Of a stretch of DNA of 64,000 nucleotides, positions 17,037 to 25,803 are shown piece after piece. Under the pieces are notes generated by a model. It saw only the letters and a list, made by a program, of their open reading frames with translations, did not search any database and was not told the origin of the DNA. The position numbers and the translations under genes were made by a program. The stretch comes from SXRF01 sp038043465 (lineage in GTDB: Bacteria > Pseudomonadota > Alphaproteobacteria > Rickettsiales > SXRF01): contig JBBTBX010000013.1 of the NCBI GenBank assembly GCA_038043465.1, forward strand, positions 1 to 64,000. Direction: 5' to 3'. How positions within the stretch are numbered: position 1 is the stretch's first letter; the number at the start of each line of letters is the position of its first letter.

Positions 17037-18761
17037 CTAACGTCTGTAACCAGTGACACCAGCACCAACCAGATCCCGATCTCCATCCAAACTACGATCA
17101 AGTTTAACAAGCTTGCTGTAGTTTTTGAAATGTTCAGATCCACCTATTTGTAATCCACCAGGATGTCCATGCGGTTTATCTGGAGATTCGTCTTTTGGTG
17201 CTTTGTTATGTGCTTTAGAAACGGCAGAGGTTTCTGTAAAAAATATTTCTTTATCTTTATATTTATCTTTATTGTCGGTGTAAATGGCACTTGCCAGATG
17301 ATGTGGATCGATGTCTTTAGCTATTTCTACACCTTCATGGATATTTGCTATGGGAGGAAGTAGAAACAACACCGGCGCGAAAAATTCTTTTCCTTTTATT
17401 TTATTTATAAACTCCTGAGTTTTTGGGTGGTCTTTTTCAGCTTTACTTAAATCAATTACTACAGGATTAACCCAACGTCCGCCTTTTGGCAGAGGAAGAT
17501 TCCCTTTATTTGCGTCAAAATTACCGAAAACTTTTACGCCAAGATCTTTATACTCATCCTGTTGTGCAATACCAATAATTTCCTTGGTGTCGTTATAAGC
17601 TCTTTCATCAACAAGTGGCCCAATTTTTGTTCCTTTGCTGAAGGAATTACCTATTCCGTCCTTGCCAATTGCCGGACCGTGCTGGCACATTTCTTTTAAT
17701 GCTTTTCCAACCTTAAGAGCGTCACCATCATGCATTAATAAGAATTGGGGAGCAGTGCAGCGTTGACCAGTGGCTGGGGCAAAACCAGCATATATTTCCT
17801 TGCTTATTTTATCGATGGCTTTTTCAGGTGTGGTTTCTTGATCGTGTATGGCAGAATTCATTACCACAACGACATTGCTTCCACCCATTTCAAGGATGGT
17901 TGGTTTATCGCCTCTGGCTTTTCTGATTTTTTCACCAGTTTCATTACTGCCGACAAAATGTACTAAATCGGCACTGTTGCTTATGGTTGGATCTCTGCCT
18001 ATTGAATATTGCATAAGACCATCTTTTAAGGCATTCGCTTGTTCTTTTGTTAATTTATCTTTGTGTTTATCGGTAAATTCAGCAACTGCTTCACTTGCTG
18101 CCTGCATTAAAGGGAAAATGAAGTTAGGAGCTTTTTCTGGCGTTGAAACTACTACGCTGTTGCCGGATGCCAATCCGCCTACTATTCCGGGGATTGTTAA
18201 TGCATAAGGATAGTTAAAAGCACCTATAACCTGTACAACACCAAGTCCATCTCTGCCCATATTGGAATTTTGTGCGTATTTTGGCTCTAACTGCTTTTTT
18301 GCTTCTTTCTCAGCAAATTTGAACCAGGCATTACCTTTGTCCAACTCACCGGCGGTCAGATCAACCGGTTTACCCATGTCGGCGGTTATGGTCAGTTTTA
18401 TATCATCAGCATATTTTGTTATTTTTTCCTGCAGAATTTTTAGAAAATCCAAACGATCATCTATGTTCATTTTTCCGAAAACTTCTTGGGCAGCTTTGCC
18501 CTTTTCCAATATGGCTTCACCTTCTTTCGCAGTGGTGGTTGTGAGGTGGAAATTCTCTCCTCCTAGCATTGGATTTACGGCAGGGATCGTGCCTCCGCCA
18601 GAGATAGCATCAGCACTGTGATGTTTTACAAACTCAGGAAAATTATCTGTTAGATATTCCTTATAATGGGCTCTAGAAGCAGCAGGATTATCACTGTAAT
18701 TATTCCCACCGAAATCTAGTTCAAGTTTTTTAAGTGTTTCTTCTGCAGTTTGTTTAGTCAC
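17037..18761 (-). CDS. Aldehyde dehydrogenase family protein, divergent
   Basis: 574 residues, longer than the usual 480-510. ALDH hallmarks are present: N183 in IGAFNYPYA (oxyanion hole), E291 in ILEMGGSN, catalytic C335 in TGQRCTAPQ, and IGPLVDERAY. The EMGGSN/GQRC pattern is closest to the ALDH7-like side of the family, but assignment to a substrate is not possible. A charged N-terminal extension of about 50 residues and an altered C-terminal end (HPGGLQIGGSEHF, VKLDRSLDGD) set it apart. It presumably oxidises an aldehyde to an acid with NAD(P)+. It is the first gene of a run with two barrel-like proteins, which is not a known metabolic operon. Confidence 0.8.
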   Translation of the reverse strand: MTKQTAEETLKKLELDFGGNNYSDNPAASRAHYKEYLTDNFPEFVKHHSADAISGGGTIPAVNPMLGGENFHLTTTTAKEGEAILEKGKAAQEVFGKMNIDDRLDFLKILQEKITKYADDIKLTITADMGKPVDLTAGELDKGNAWFKFAEKEAKKQLEPKYAQNSNMGRDGLGVVQVIGAFNYPYALTIPGIVGGLASGNSVVVSTPEKAPNFIFPLMQAASEAVAEFTDKHKDKLTKEQANALKDGLMQYSIGRDPTISNSADLVHFVGSNETGEKIRKARGDKPTILEMGGSNVVVVMNSAIHDQETTPEKAIDKISKEIYAGFAPATGQRCTAPQFLLMHDGDALKVGKALKEMCQHGPAIGKDGIGNSFSKGTKIGPLVDERAYNDTKEIIGIAQQDEYKDLGVKVFGNFDANKGNLPLPKGGRWVNPVVIDLSKAEKDHPKTQEFINKIKGKEFFAPVLFLLPPIANIHEGVEIAKDIDPHHLASAIYTDNKDKYKDKEIFFTETSAVSKAHNKAPKDESPDKPHGHPGGLQIGGSEHFKNYSKLVKLDRSLDGDRDLVGAGVTGYRR

Positions 18762-18920
18762 AAATTATTCCCCTATTACTTTTATTTTTTAGCGCGTTAG
18801 TGCATTCCTACCTTATATAGTGAGGCTTAAGAGTAGCTAAATCAAGTTAAGGTTGTGTGACAATTGGGGGAAGTGGGAATTGGGGATTATGCCTTATATA
18901 ACAGGATGATGACAAAATAC

Positions 18921-18983
18921 CCTCACCCTACCCTCTCCCAGAGGGAGAGGGGATTAAGGCAGGCTCTCCCAGAGGGAGAGGGT
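18921..18983. repeat. CTCTCCCAGAGGGAGAG palindrome, two copies
   Basis: Two copies of CCTCTCCCAGAGGGAGAGG or a close variant lie about 40 bases apart. The same palindrome occurs inside ctaA (29190-29272) and in decayed form near 50007. Confidence 0.8.
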
Positions 18984-19010
18984 TTTGCGAGATAGGTTTA
19001 ACTATCTGTT

Positions 19011-19262
19011 TTATTTGGCTTTTTTATCATGATGCTGGTGATGCTTACGCGCTTTACGCATCATACGCTTGTCTTTACGAATTTCTTTGCGAGATTCACG
19101 AATATCCTGCTTGTTTTCGCGGATATCCTGCCTTAATTCGTGATGTAAAGCGCGAATGTGATGGCTGTCAGCTGCTGCGGCACCTCTTTCTTCCGGAGTT
19201 GCAGCATGAGCTGCAGAAGAAGCTATTAATAAAGAAGCTAAAATTAACGAGATTTTTTTCAT
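19011..19262 (-). CDS. Small exported highly basic protein
   Basis: 83 residues. A Sec signal peptide covers residues 1-20 (KKISLILASLLIASSAAHA). The mature part is extremely charged, with heptad-like repeats of Arg/Lys/Glu/Asp (HELRQDIRENKQDIRESRK) and a His/Lys-rich tail (HHQHHDKK). It probably forms one long helix in the periplasm and could bind metal or nucleic acid, but no family is recognised. It is transcribed alone, downstream of the mre/mrdA operon and separated from it by about 140 bases. Confidence 0.7.
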   Translation of the reverse strand: MKKISLILASLLIASSAAHAATPEERGAAAADSHHIRALHHELRQDIRENKQDIRESRKEIRKDKRMMRKARKHHQHHDKKAK

Positions 19263-19406
19263 AGATACATCCTTGTTTTATATAATTATTTTCTCAAATA
19301 ATATGTTGACTTACTAACATATAATGGGAAAAGATCATATAACATAACAATAATGTTTTCAATGAATATATATATTTGATGGACGCTAATGATATGTCTA
19401 TACAGC

Positions 19407-21314
19407 TTAATTCACTTCCATAGTGTCATCATTATTTGGGATATTGTCCTCAATAATTTCCTGTTGTTCAGTTGGTTGCGGTAGAGGTGCCGGTGATTTC
19501 TGCGGGATTATTTCGACACCGGCATCCATCTGCTGAATCCTGAGCAAAACGTCACGGGCAACAGGTGCTGCTGCTGACGCTCCGCCACCGCCATGTTCAA
19601 TCGCGACGCAACAAGCATATTTGGGCTTGTCAACCGGAGCAAAACCAACAAACAAAGCGTGATGCCTTGCCTCCCACGGAATCAGGCTCTGATTCTGTCC
19701 GCGTTGCGTAATTTTTCTTACCTGAGAAGTTCCGGTTTTCCCACCCATCATAAAGCGTATATCGCTGATGCGCTTTGCATAGGCTGTCCCATGTTCATCA
19801 TTTACCACTGCCGACATTGCCTCTAAATTAATTCGCATCAGATCTGAGCTTAATCCCATATTGGCAAATTCCGGATTTTCTTCACCTTCCGGCACGAACA
19901 GGCGCGGAGCTATTTTTTTGTTACTTGCCATGCGCGCCGTCATGACCGCGAGTTGCAAGGGGGTTGATAATACATAACCCTGTCCGATGGCGTAGTTGAT
20001 TGTGTCACCGCCACTCCAGCGTTGCTTATAACGCTTCATTTTCCATTCCGGTGTCGGAATGTTTCCTGATTTCTCGCCGATGATCCCTATGTCATGCAAC
20101 TCGCCAAGACCAAAGCGATGCGCCATTGCCACTATTTTTTCGATTCCCAGTTTCTGGGCGGTGGTATAAAAAAAAGTATCGCATGACTGCTCAATCGCTT
20201 CGTGATAGCGCATTGTGCCGTGCCCACCTTCTTTCCAGCAATTGAATTTATGATCGCCCAGATAGAAATGACCGGGGCAGAATACTGTACTTGCAGAGTT
20301 GATGAGCTTTGCTTCAAATGCCGCCAGTCCCACTATCATTTTAAAGGTAGAGCCTGGCGGATATTGTCCGGTGATGGCTTTATTGAGAAGAGGTGATTTT
20401 TTGTCGCCGGACAGCTCTTTCCAATAATCGTTGCTTATTCCTTTGCTGAAAATATTAGGATCAAAAGCCGGCATGGAAACCATGCTGAGGACGTTGCCAG
20501 TGTCAATTTCCATTACTATTACACTGGCACTTTCATTCTTTACTAAACCGGCGGCATATTTCTGTAGGTCGCTATCGATGGTGAGTTTTATATTCTCTCC
20601 GGGCTTGCTATCGGTTTTGCCGATTTCGCGCACCGGCATTCCGTGTACGTTTACTTCAAGCTGGCGGATTCCGGCGGTGCCACGCAGTTCGTTCTCCATC
20701 ATTTTCTCAATGCCATTCTTGCCAATTTTAAAATCGGGCAGGCGCATGAGTGGCGGGTCATTTTCTGATAATTCATTCTCGGTTACTGCACCGAGATAAC
20801 CAAGCAGATGCGCAGATTCGTCGAGAAGAGGATAATAGCGTATCTGCCCAATATCAACGGTCACACCGGATAAATCCATCATATGCAGTTCGATGAGTGA
20901 CACTTCATCCCAGGTCAGATGTTCCTTAATCATATCCGGCACTCCGGCGGTTGAAACTTTCACGCTCTCCAGTGCCTTCAATTTTTTTTCTTGTATGACC
21001 AATATGGTTTTCAGCTTTTCTATAGTGGATTGCAGGGCTTGCTGTGTAATTGTGCTGTAATCAATGAATAGGCGGTAATTGGTGTTGCTGGTGGCGATCT
21101 GGATGCCTTTGCGATCTAAAATATTGCCACGCGCCGGAGCGACCAATTGCAGCTTTATACGGTTATTTTCAGAAAGTGCGGTATATTTTTCGGCATTGAT
21201 GAATTGCAGGTAGTAAAGCCTGCTTGCCAGCGCGGAAAAAGCGGCAAGCTGCAAACCACCAAATATCAGGGCGCGTCTGGTGAATTGATGCTGTCTTTCA
21301 TTATCCTTAGGCAT
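19407..21314 (-). CDS. mrdA: Penicillin-binding protein 2 (MrdA), elongasome transpeptidase
   Basis: 635 residues, normal for PBP2. One membrane anchor (about residues 13-35) is followed by the PBP dimerisation (pedestal) domain with APARGNILDRKG and by the transpeptidase domain. Catalytic motifs: S322-T-F-K, SCD at 377-379 in place of SxN, and KTG at 526-528 (GGKTGTSQ). It cross-links peptidoglycan during cell elongation together with RodA and the Mre complex. Its start overlaps the mreD end by 8 bases, giving the order mreC-mreD-mrdA. rodA, often next, is not here. The proline/glutamate-rich C-terminal tail looks disordered. Confidence 0.95.
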   Translation of the reverse strand: MPKDNERQHQFTRRALIFGGLQLAAFSALASRLYYLQFINAEKYTALSENNRIKLQLVAPARGNILDRKGIQIATSNTNYRLFIDYSTITQQALQSTIEKLKTILVIQEKKLKALESVKVSTAGVPDMIKEHLTWDEVSLIELHMMDLSGVTVDIGQIRYYPLLDESAHLLGYLGAVTENELSENDPPLMRLPDFKIGKNGIEKMMENELRGTAGIRQLEVNVHGMPVREIGKTDSKPGENIKLTIDSDLQKYAAGLVKNESASVIVMEIDTGNVLSMVSMPAFDPNIFSKGISNDYWKELSGDKKSPLLNKAITGQYPPGSTFKMIVGLAAFEAKLINSASTVFCPGHFYLGDHKFNCWKEGGHGTMRYHEAIEQSCDTFFYTTAQKLGIEKIVAMAHRFGLGELHDIGIIGEKSGNIPTPEWKMKRYKQRWSGGDTINYAIGQGYVLSTPLQLAVMTARMASNKKIAPRLFVPEGEENPEFANMGLSSDLMRINLEAMSAVVNDEHGTAYAKRISDIRFMMGGKTGTSQVRKITQRGQNQSLIPWEARHHALFVGFAPVDKPKYACCVAIEHGGGGASAAAPVARDVLLRIQQMDAGVEIIPQKSPAPLPQPTEQQEIIEDNIPNNDDTMEVN

Positions 21315-21831
21315 GGGTCAATATCCAGCGGCGTTGCTTTATATACTCGGCGATATTATCAAATAGTTTATGAAACAGCGGATAAAGACCAATTGTCAGA
21401 AGCCATTGGACAAAGGCCGCAGGAATTGCTTGAGATTGGCTGCCGGAAAGGGAGATTATAAACCACTGGGAAGCGCATATTATCGCAACCAGCATCACGA
21501 AATATCCCCACATAATCATAAACCCTTCCTTGTGGATATATTTACTCTGGCTATGGGTTATGACAAGAAATATCAGATAGAGCAGGGCAGACAGTCCAAG
21601 CGGAGTTCCACTCACCACATCCAGCATCAGACCGGTGAGGCAGGCAAACCAATAGGGCATTTCCTGAGCTTGTATTGTTCCCCAATAAAAAATCGGAAAT
21701 AAAGGAAGAAGCGGCATTACATACCCCATCCCCCAGATATGATTGGGAATTATGCACAGCATGAACAGCAGGCAGGTGATGATAACAGGCGTTATCAGCC
21801 ATATCAGCAGTTCAAGGCGTTTTAGAGTCAT
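21307..21831 (-). CDS. mreD: Rod shape-determining protein MreD
   Basis: 174 residues with five or six hydrophobic segments and the MreD pattern: WITPVIITCLLF-like first segment, YWFACLTGLMLDVVSGTPLGLSALLYL (the conserved G-x-x-x-D-x-x-S-G-x-P-L-G motif) and a final membrane helix near LLTIGLYPLFHKLF. It is an integral membrane component of the elongasome. It overlaps mrdA by 8 bases and follows mreC, from which it is separated by about 150 bases filled with a heptamer-type palindromic repeat. Confidence 0.92.
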   Translation of the reverse strand: MTLKRLELLIWLITPVIITCLLFMLCIIPNHIWGMGYVMPLLPLFPIFYWGTIQAQEMPYWFACLTGLMLDVVSGTPLGLSALLYLIFLVITHSQSKYIHKEGFMIMWGYFVMLVAIICASQWFIISLSGSQSQAIPAAFVQWLLTIGLYPLFHKLFDNIAEYIKQRRWILTHA

Positions 21832-21843
21832 GTGTCAATAATT

Positions 21844-21975
21844 ACGAGTTGTGAGTTAAAAGTGCGGAGTGCAGAGTAATAAAAAAAGATATCACAGCGC
21901 AACATATATGTTTGCGTTTAATACCAGAGGAAAAGGGAAATATCTACACTCTAAACTCAGCACTCAATACTTGTA
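21844..21975. repeat. Split palindromic heptamer element between mreC and mreD
   Basis: The left arm has CGAGTTG, TGAGTTA, CGGAGTG and CAGAGTA units. The right arm has ACTCTAA, ACTCAGC and ACTCAATA units. Unlike other copies the arms are about 90 bases apart. It interrupts an operon that is normally tight. Confidence 0.65.
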
Positions 21976-21980
21976 ATTTT

Positions 21981-22814
21981 TTACAGTGAATACTCAATCA
22001 CGCTTACATATTCGATTTTGGAAGCATCGACAAAAGGCTGCACGCGGATGACACCTTTTTCAATTGCAGTAACCACGCCAACTGCTATTCCGCGTGGGAA
22101 AACTCCGCCATCGCCGGAAGTGATGATGCGTTCGCCAACAGATATAGAACTGCCGGACTCGATATAAGACAGGCTAGGGAGTTCATTGTTATTGCCAACC
22201 AGAATAGTTTTTTCGCGACTAGTCTCACTCATAACCGGTATGCGTGAATTTATATCACTGAGCAGCAGGATGCGGGAGCTGGTATTTCCTGCTTCTACCA
22301 CGCGACCAACCAACCCAAGCTCACTGATCACCGCCTGATCTTTTTTTATACCATGCTCGCTGCCACCACTTATGAGGGCAGAACGTACATACGGACCACT
22401 CATGTCGGTGACTATCCGAGCGGTGATATAATTATTTTTTGCTTCCTGAACGACGTTTAGGAGTGCGCGCAGACTGTTATTTTCAGCTTCCATGGTTTTA
22501 GCTATGGACTGCCACTGGAGCAACTGCACATTAGTGTTTTTAAGGGTTATATTCTCAGCGCGCAGGTTCACCATGCTACTTACCCACTCACCGGCAGATG
22601 CAATTGCATCAAACGGTTTGCTGGCTACAGCAATCGCCGGAGCTATTACATCGGTAAGCGTTGTTCGAATACGAGAAGCGTTCTGACTCCCTGCCTGACT
22701 CATCACCATAAGAGCGACCGAAGACAATGCGAGAAAGGCTATCAATGCCCTGGTGGTGACACCCCGGGGCGTTACAGCGGTAAGATGTGCGGTACGACTC
22801 TTTTTTACAGGCAT
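21981..22814 (-). CDS. mreC: Rod shape-determining protein MreC
   Basis: 277 residues. A short basic N-terminus precedes one membrane helix (LIAFLALSSVALMVMSQ). A coiled coil follows (about residues 80-120, VNLRAENITLKNTNVQLLQW), then the two six-stranded barrels of the periplasmic MreC domain with SALISGGSEHGIKKDQAV, LVGRVVEAG, LLLSDINSRIPV and GGVFPRGIAVGVV. MreC scaffolds PBP2 and RodA activity in the periplasm. mreB, usually directly upstream, is absent: more than 500 bases without that gene lie 5' of mreC. Confidence 0.95.
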   Translation of the reverse strand: MPVKKSRTAHLTAVTPRGVTTRALIAFLALSSVALMVMSQAGSQNASRIRTTLTDVIAPAIAVASKPFDAIASAGEWVSSMVNLRAENITLKNTNVQLLQWQSIAKTMEAENNSLRALLNVVQEAKNNYITARIVTDMSGPYVRSALISGGSEHGIKKDQAVISELGLVGRVVEAGNTSSRILLLSDINSRIPVMSETSREKTILVGNNNELPSLSYIESGSSISVGERIITSGDGGVFPRGIAVGVVTAIEKGVIRVQPFVDASKIEYVSVIEYSL

Positions 22815-23195
22815 TTCCTAGATTTCTTGGCAGTTTTTAGATGTTACACAAGCAAATAATTTCTATCATTCTGACGCGATAATTTTATAACCGCAACTAA
22901 AAAATATTTTTTTGTAATTATATTTTTTATAATGATTTTTTAATCATTTTAGGACATAATAAATGTCCTTGTAAATCGTGATTCGTGGTTCGGAGTTCGT
23001 GGTTATGAAGCGTATGGCTCTCTGCCATGAAAGAAATGACAGAAATCAGCATAGATTCAATAAATTATTTTGTAATGACGTAATTATTATTTGTCATATT
23101 TTTCAAAATGTTATGGATTGTTACGGTTTGCAACTTATAATTGTCGCAAAACCTTAACTTTTCTTTTGTTTGTCGCTGTGGTCTATATTGCCTAT
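22815..23195. other. Intergenic region, no gene seen
   Basis: About 380 bases, very AT-rich near the mreC start, probably holding the mre promoter on the minus strand. A short heptamer-type patch (CGTGATT, CGTGGTT, CGGAGTT, CGTGGTT) occurs at about 22978-23005. I see no ORF or RNA gene. Confidence 0.6.
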
Positions 23196-23328
23196 GAAGA
23201 CCTCTGCATAATGCGTCATTGCGAGTGAAACGAAGCAATTCATTTTTCTATGATGCTTGATTTTACTGGATTGCCGCGAAGGCTACGCCTTCTCGCAATG
23301 ACGAAAAACGCATTATGCAGAGGTCTTC
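23196..23328. repeat. 133-bp palindromic element with GAAGACCTCTGCATAATGCG ends
   Basis: The terminal inverted repeat GAAGACCTCTGCATAATGCG is followed by the inner hairpin sequence GTCATTGCGAG...CTCGCAATGAC. The inner part contains ATGATGCTTGATTTTACTGG. A near-identical complete copy is at 58177-58320, and copies lacking the outer ends are at 29858-29949 and 47597-47695. It is therefore a nested element: a widespread inner repeat inside an outer pair of inverted repeats. Confidence 0.85.
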
Positions 23329-23357
23329 TATGGGTAATTGATTGTCAGGAAATACAG

Positions 23358-24071
23358 ATGCAATCCGCAGATTTTTTTAATAGCTACCTTAATGAATTTA
23401 TTAAGCGCAATAGCCTTGATAAGGTATTAGCTATTGAATATTTGGCTGTACTGGCGATTAAAGGGAATGTAAGAAATGGTGATTTAGAATGTAGTGAAAA
23501 ACGTCTTATAGAACTAAATAAATCTGCGCATGAATTTCGATTGTTATCTGATTATGGAAGAACCTCTGATTCAATGAGAAGAACCATAAAAAATTTTTTA
23601 TTGGAAGATAAATTGGAAAGTGGATTTAAAGTTGGCATTAATATTAGTGAATTATATAAAAGGGTTGAAAAACGTCTTAAAGTTCCATTAAGAAAGAAGA
23701 TAATTCAGGATAAGGCTGAAATTTTCTTGTGGTTTATTTTTAAAGATGATGCTTATAAAGTGCAGGATGCTGTTGATTATTTAGCTAATTTAGCGAAAAA
23801 TGGCAAAGTAGAATGTATTGATATGAAGTGTGGTCCATTCTCTTTTGGAATGCTAAACGGTAAAGCCGCTGAATTAGGATTGGTTTCTGAAGGTGGAAAA
23901 TTTCTGAATAAAAAGGGAACGACTAATGAAGAAACTCAAGAAGCGTTGCAGGAGTTTTTTATAGAAAAATTTGGAGCAAAAGATCTCTCACCAGAAGATA
24001 TTCAAACAATCTATCCAAAAGTACAAAAATATCTGGATAAGAAAAAATCAGGCATAGAAATAATGAGATAG
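23358..24071 (+). CDS. Unknown protein with two copies of a novel ~60-residue module (first of tandem pair)
   Basis: 237 residues from ATG 23358, with AGGA seven bases upstream. A longer in-frame reading from 23250 would translate the palindromic repeat and is rejected. Two modules are visible: AIEYLAVLAIKGNVRNGDLE...LIELNKSAHEF (about residues 25-85) and AVDYLANLAKNGKVECIDMK...FGMLNGKAAELGL (about 130-200). The shared pattern is a-x-YLA-x-LA-x-x-G-x-V-x-x-x-DL/M, then LN-x-x-A-x-x-x-GL, then a charged segment and a helix ending in FF. No signal peptide or membrane segment. It is rich in Lys, Asn and Ile compared with neighbouring genes. The next gene is a diverged duplicate, 32 bases downstream. 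Function unknown. Confidence 0.75.
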   Translation: MQSADFFNSYLNEFIKRNSLDKVLAIEYLAVLAIKGNVRNGDLECSEKRLIELNKSAHEFRLLSDYGRTSDSMRRTIKNFLLEDKLESGFKVGINISELYKRVEKRLKVPLRKKIIQDKAEIFLWFIFKDDAYKVQDAVDYLANLAKNGKVECIDMKCGPFSFGMLNGKAAELGLVSEGGKFLNKKGTTNEETQEALQEFFIEKFGAKDLSPEDIQTIYPKVQKYLDKKKSGIEIMR

Positions 24072-24103
24072 AGTGCCAAAGCCGAATTTTAAATATAGGA
24101 AAT

Positions 24104-25225
24104 ATGATGGAATATTCATCGTCGCAAGCTGTTATTGAACAGGCGAAAAGTTTTATTAAACTCAATGACAACAGTAAAAAAGAAGCCGCTGAATATTTAG
24201 CTGTTCTGGCGGTTAATGGAAATGTACGGCACTGTGATTTGCAATGTAATAAAAATTGTTTTGCGGAATTAAATGATTCGGCAGGAAGATTGGGATTATT
24301 ACCTGGTAAATGGGCGATTACCAAAGCAACTAAAGATGACTTAAGAGATTTTTTATTGAGTGATAATGATTTCAAAAAAATATATGAAACAGTAAAAAAA
24401 CGCATTGAGTCGATTCGGGCTGTTCACGAAAAGGCTATCAATTTTCTCGACGCATGTAGCGTGCTGGATGGTGTTGATAGTCATGGCGTGATTGATAAGC
24501 AGGACGCTGTCAAGTATTTAGCGGTTTTAGCCATCAAAGGCAGTGTGCAATCTTCTGATTTAGAGAATTTGACACATCTGTCTTTTGCACAATTAAATGG
24601 CAGAGCCAGAAATTCCGGTTTGATTTCTCAGGATGGATTTTTTTCCAACAAAAAAGGGATAGTTACAGAAGAAGTGAAAGAAAATCTGCAGAAATTTTTT
24701 GTGGAAGGTAGTATACAGCAGCGTTATGCGGATAGTTTCCAGAATGGATTACGAGAAATTTACGATATAGTAAAAAGAAGTTTTGGGGTCGAAAATTTAA
24801 GTCCGGCAATACAGGATAAGGGTTGGAAAACGATTATTGATCGCTCGGAAGATGTCGCTAAGGTCAAGGCTTATCTCAAGCAGAGAGCAGAAAAAGAATT
24901 CCCGAATAATGCTGTCAATGTTTACTATGGCGAACCTACTAAAGGCAGTGATTGGCGCGAGCCGACATTTTTTGTTGATTGCGGGAATAATATTGGAGGT
25001 AAATCAGGTTTTGTTGAACCATATAAATTAAAACATCTTGTTAGTGAACTTAAAGAGGTTTTTCCTGATTTTAAAGGTGATTCTTCCGTATGCGTGCTTA
25101 TGGATGAATCTGGTAATGGTTTTTCTGTTTATGGTAAGCCAAAATTGTTGGTAGGCAACATACAGAAAAATGACTTGGAAGGGTATAAAATGTTAGGGAA
25201 TAAAAGCAGGGTTGGGTTGGGATAA
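24104..25225 (+). CDS. Unknown protein with two module copies plus a C-terminal domain (second of tandem pair)
   Basis: 373 residues. Two adjacent ATGs (24104, 24107) follow TAGGA, and the second has the better spacing. It contains two copies of the module seen in the preceding gene: AAEYLAVLAVNGNVRHCDLQ...FAELNDSAGRLGLL (about residues 28-85) and AVKYLAVLAIKGSVQSSDLE...FAQLNGRARNSGLI (about 136-200). After a helical spacer, residues 245-373 form a different domain with NAVNVYYGEPTKG, PTFFVDCGNNIGG and LKHLVSELKEVFPDFKGDS, which I do not recognise. The pair looks like a local duplication with domain gain. There is no export signal. It ends 2 bases before the convergent adenosyltransferase gene. 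Confidence 0.75.
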   Translation: MMEYSSSQAVIEQAKSFIKLNDNSKKEAAEYLAVLAVNGNVRHCDLQCNKNCFAELNDSAGRLGLLPGKWAITKATKDDLRDFLLSDNDFKKIYETVKKRIESIRAVHEKAINFLDACSVLDGVDSHGVIDKQDAVKYLAVLAIKGSVQSSDLENLTHLSFAQLNGRARNSGLISQDGFFSNKKGIVTEEVKENLQKFFVEGSIQQRYADSFQNGLREIYDIVKRSFGVENLSPAIQDKGWKTIIDRSEDVAKVKAYLKQRAEKEFPNNAVNVYYGEPTKGSDWREPTFFVDCGNNIGGKSGFVEPYKLKHLVSELKEVFPDFKGDSSVCVLMDESGNGFSVYGKPKLLVGNIQKNDLEGYKMLGNKSRVGLG

Positions 25226-25227
25226 AG

Positions 25228-25791
25228 TCAACGATTAATAGCCGGAACCCAGAGAACATCGTTTTTGCCGTTGTCGTTCACGGCGCGGGCAAGCACAAAG
25301 AGAAAATCAGACAGACGGTTTAAATATTTTATAGCTTCCGGATTTATTGCCTCATTAGAGGCGAGGGCGCAAGCGATGCGTTCAGCCCTACGGGTTATGG
25401 TGCGAGCCAGATGCAGGAATGCTGCAGCCTCACTGCCACCAGGCAGCACGAAAGAAGTTAGTGGCAATATATTTTCATTTAAAGAATCTATTTCTGTTTC
25501 CAGCCTTACGGTTTGTTTGGCGATGATACGCAGAGCTTTATCTTCTCCTGATTCGGGCAAGGGTGTGGAAAGATCAGCACCGAGATCGAATAAATCATGC
25601 TGGATACGCGCTAGCATCAGTTCATGCTCGCCGGAAGTGTGCAATCTGGCAATGCCTATAGCGGAATTGGCTTCGTCAACTGTGCCGTAAGCTTCCACGC
25701 GTAAATCATATTTCGGGCGACGACTGCCATCGGTGAGTCCGGTATCGCCATTATCTCCGCTGCGTGTGTATATTTTATTCAGCTTTACCAT
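25228..25791 (-). CDS. pduO: ATP:cob(I)alamin adenosyltransferase, PduO type
   Basis: 187 residues, normal for the PduO/MMAB family. The N-terminal ATP-binding signature is intact: YTRSGDNGDTGLTDGSR, followed by AYGTVDEANSAIG. Later blocks VLPGGSEAAAFLHLARTITRRAER and LNRLSDFLFVLAR are also typical. It makes adenosylcobalamin for B12-dependent mutases or ribonucleotide reductase. It sits 12 bases downstream of the HIG1-domain gene, a recurring alphaproteobacterial pair that often continues into electron-transfer flavoprotein genes. Here the convergent module-repeat genes follow instead. Confidence 0.93.
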   Translation of the reverse strand: MVKLNKIYTRSGDNGDTGLTDGSRRPKYDLRVEAYGTVDEANSAIGIARLHTSGEHELMLARIQHDLFDLGADLSTPLPESGEDKALRIIAKQTVRLETEIDSLNENILPLTSFVLPGGSEAAAFLHLARTITRRAERIACALASNEAINPEAIKYLNRLSDFLFVLARAVNDNGKNDVLWVPAINR

Positions 25792-25803
25792 GAGAGTGAT
25801 TCC

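Noticed and set aside
23250..23357. N-terminal extension of the module-repeat gene
   Set aside because: It translates the right half of the palindromic element. The ATG at 23358 has a proper Shine-Dalgarno.
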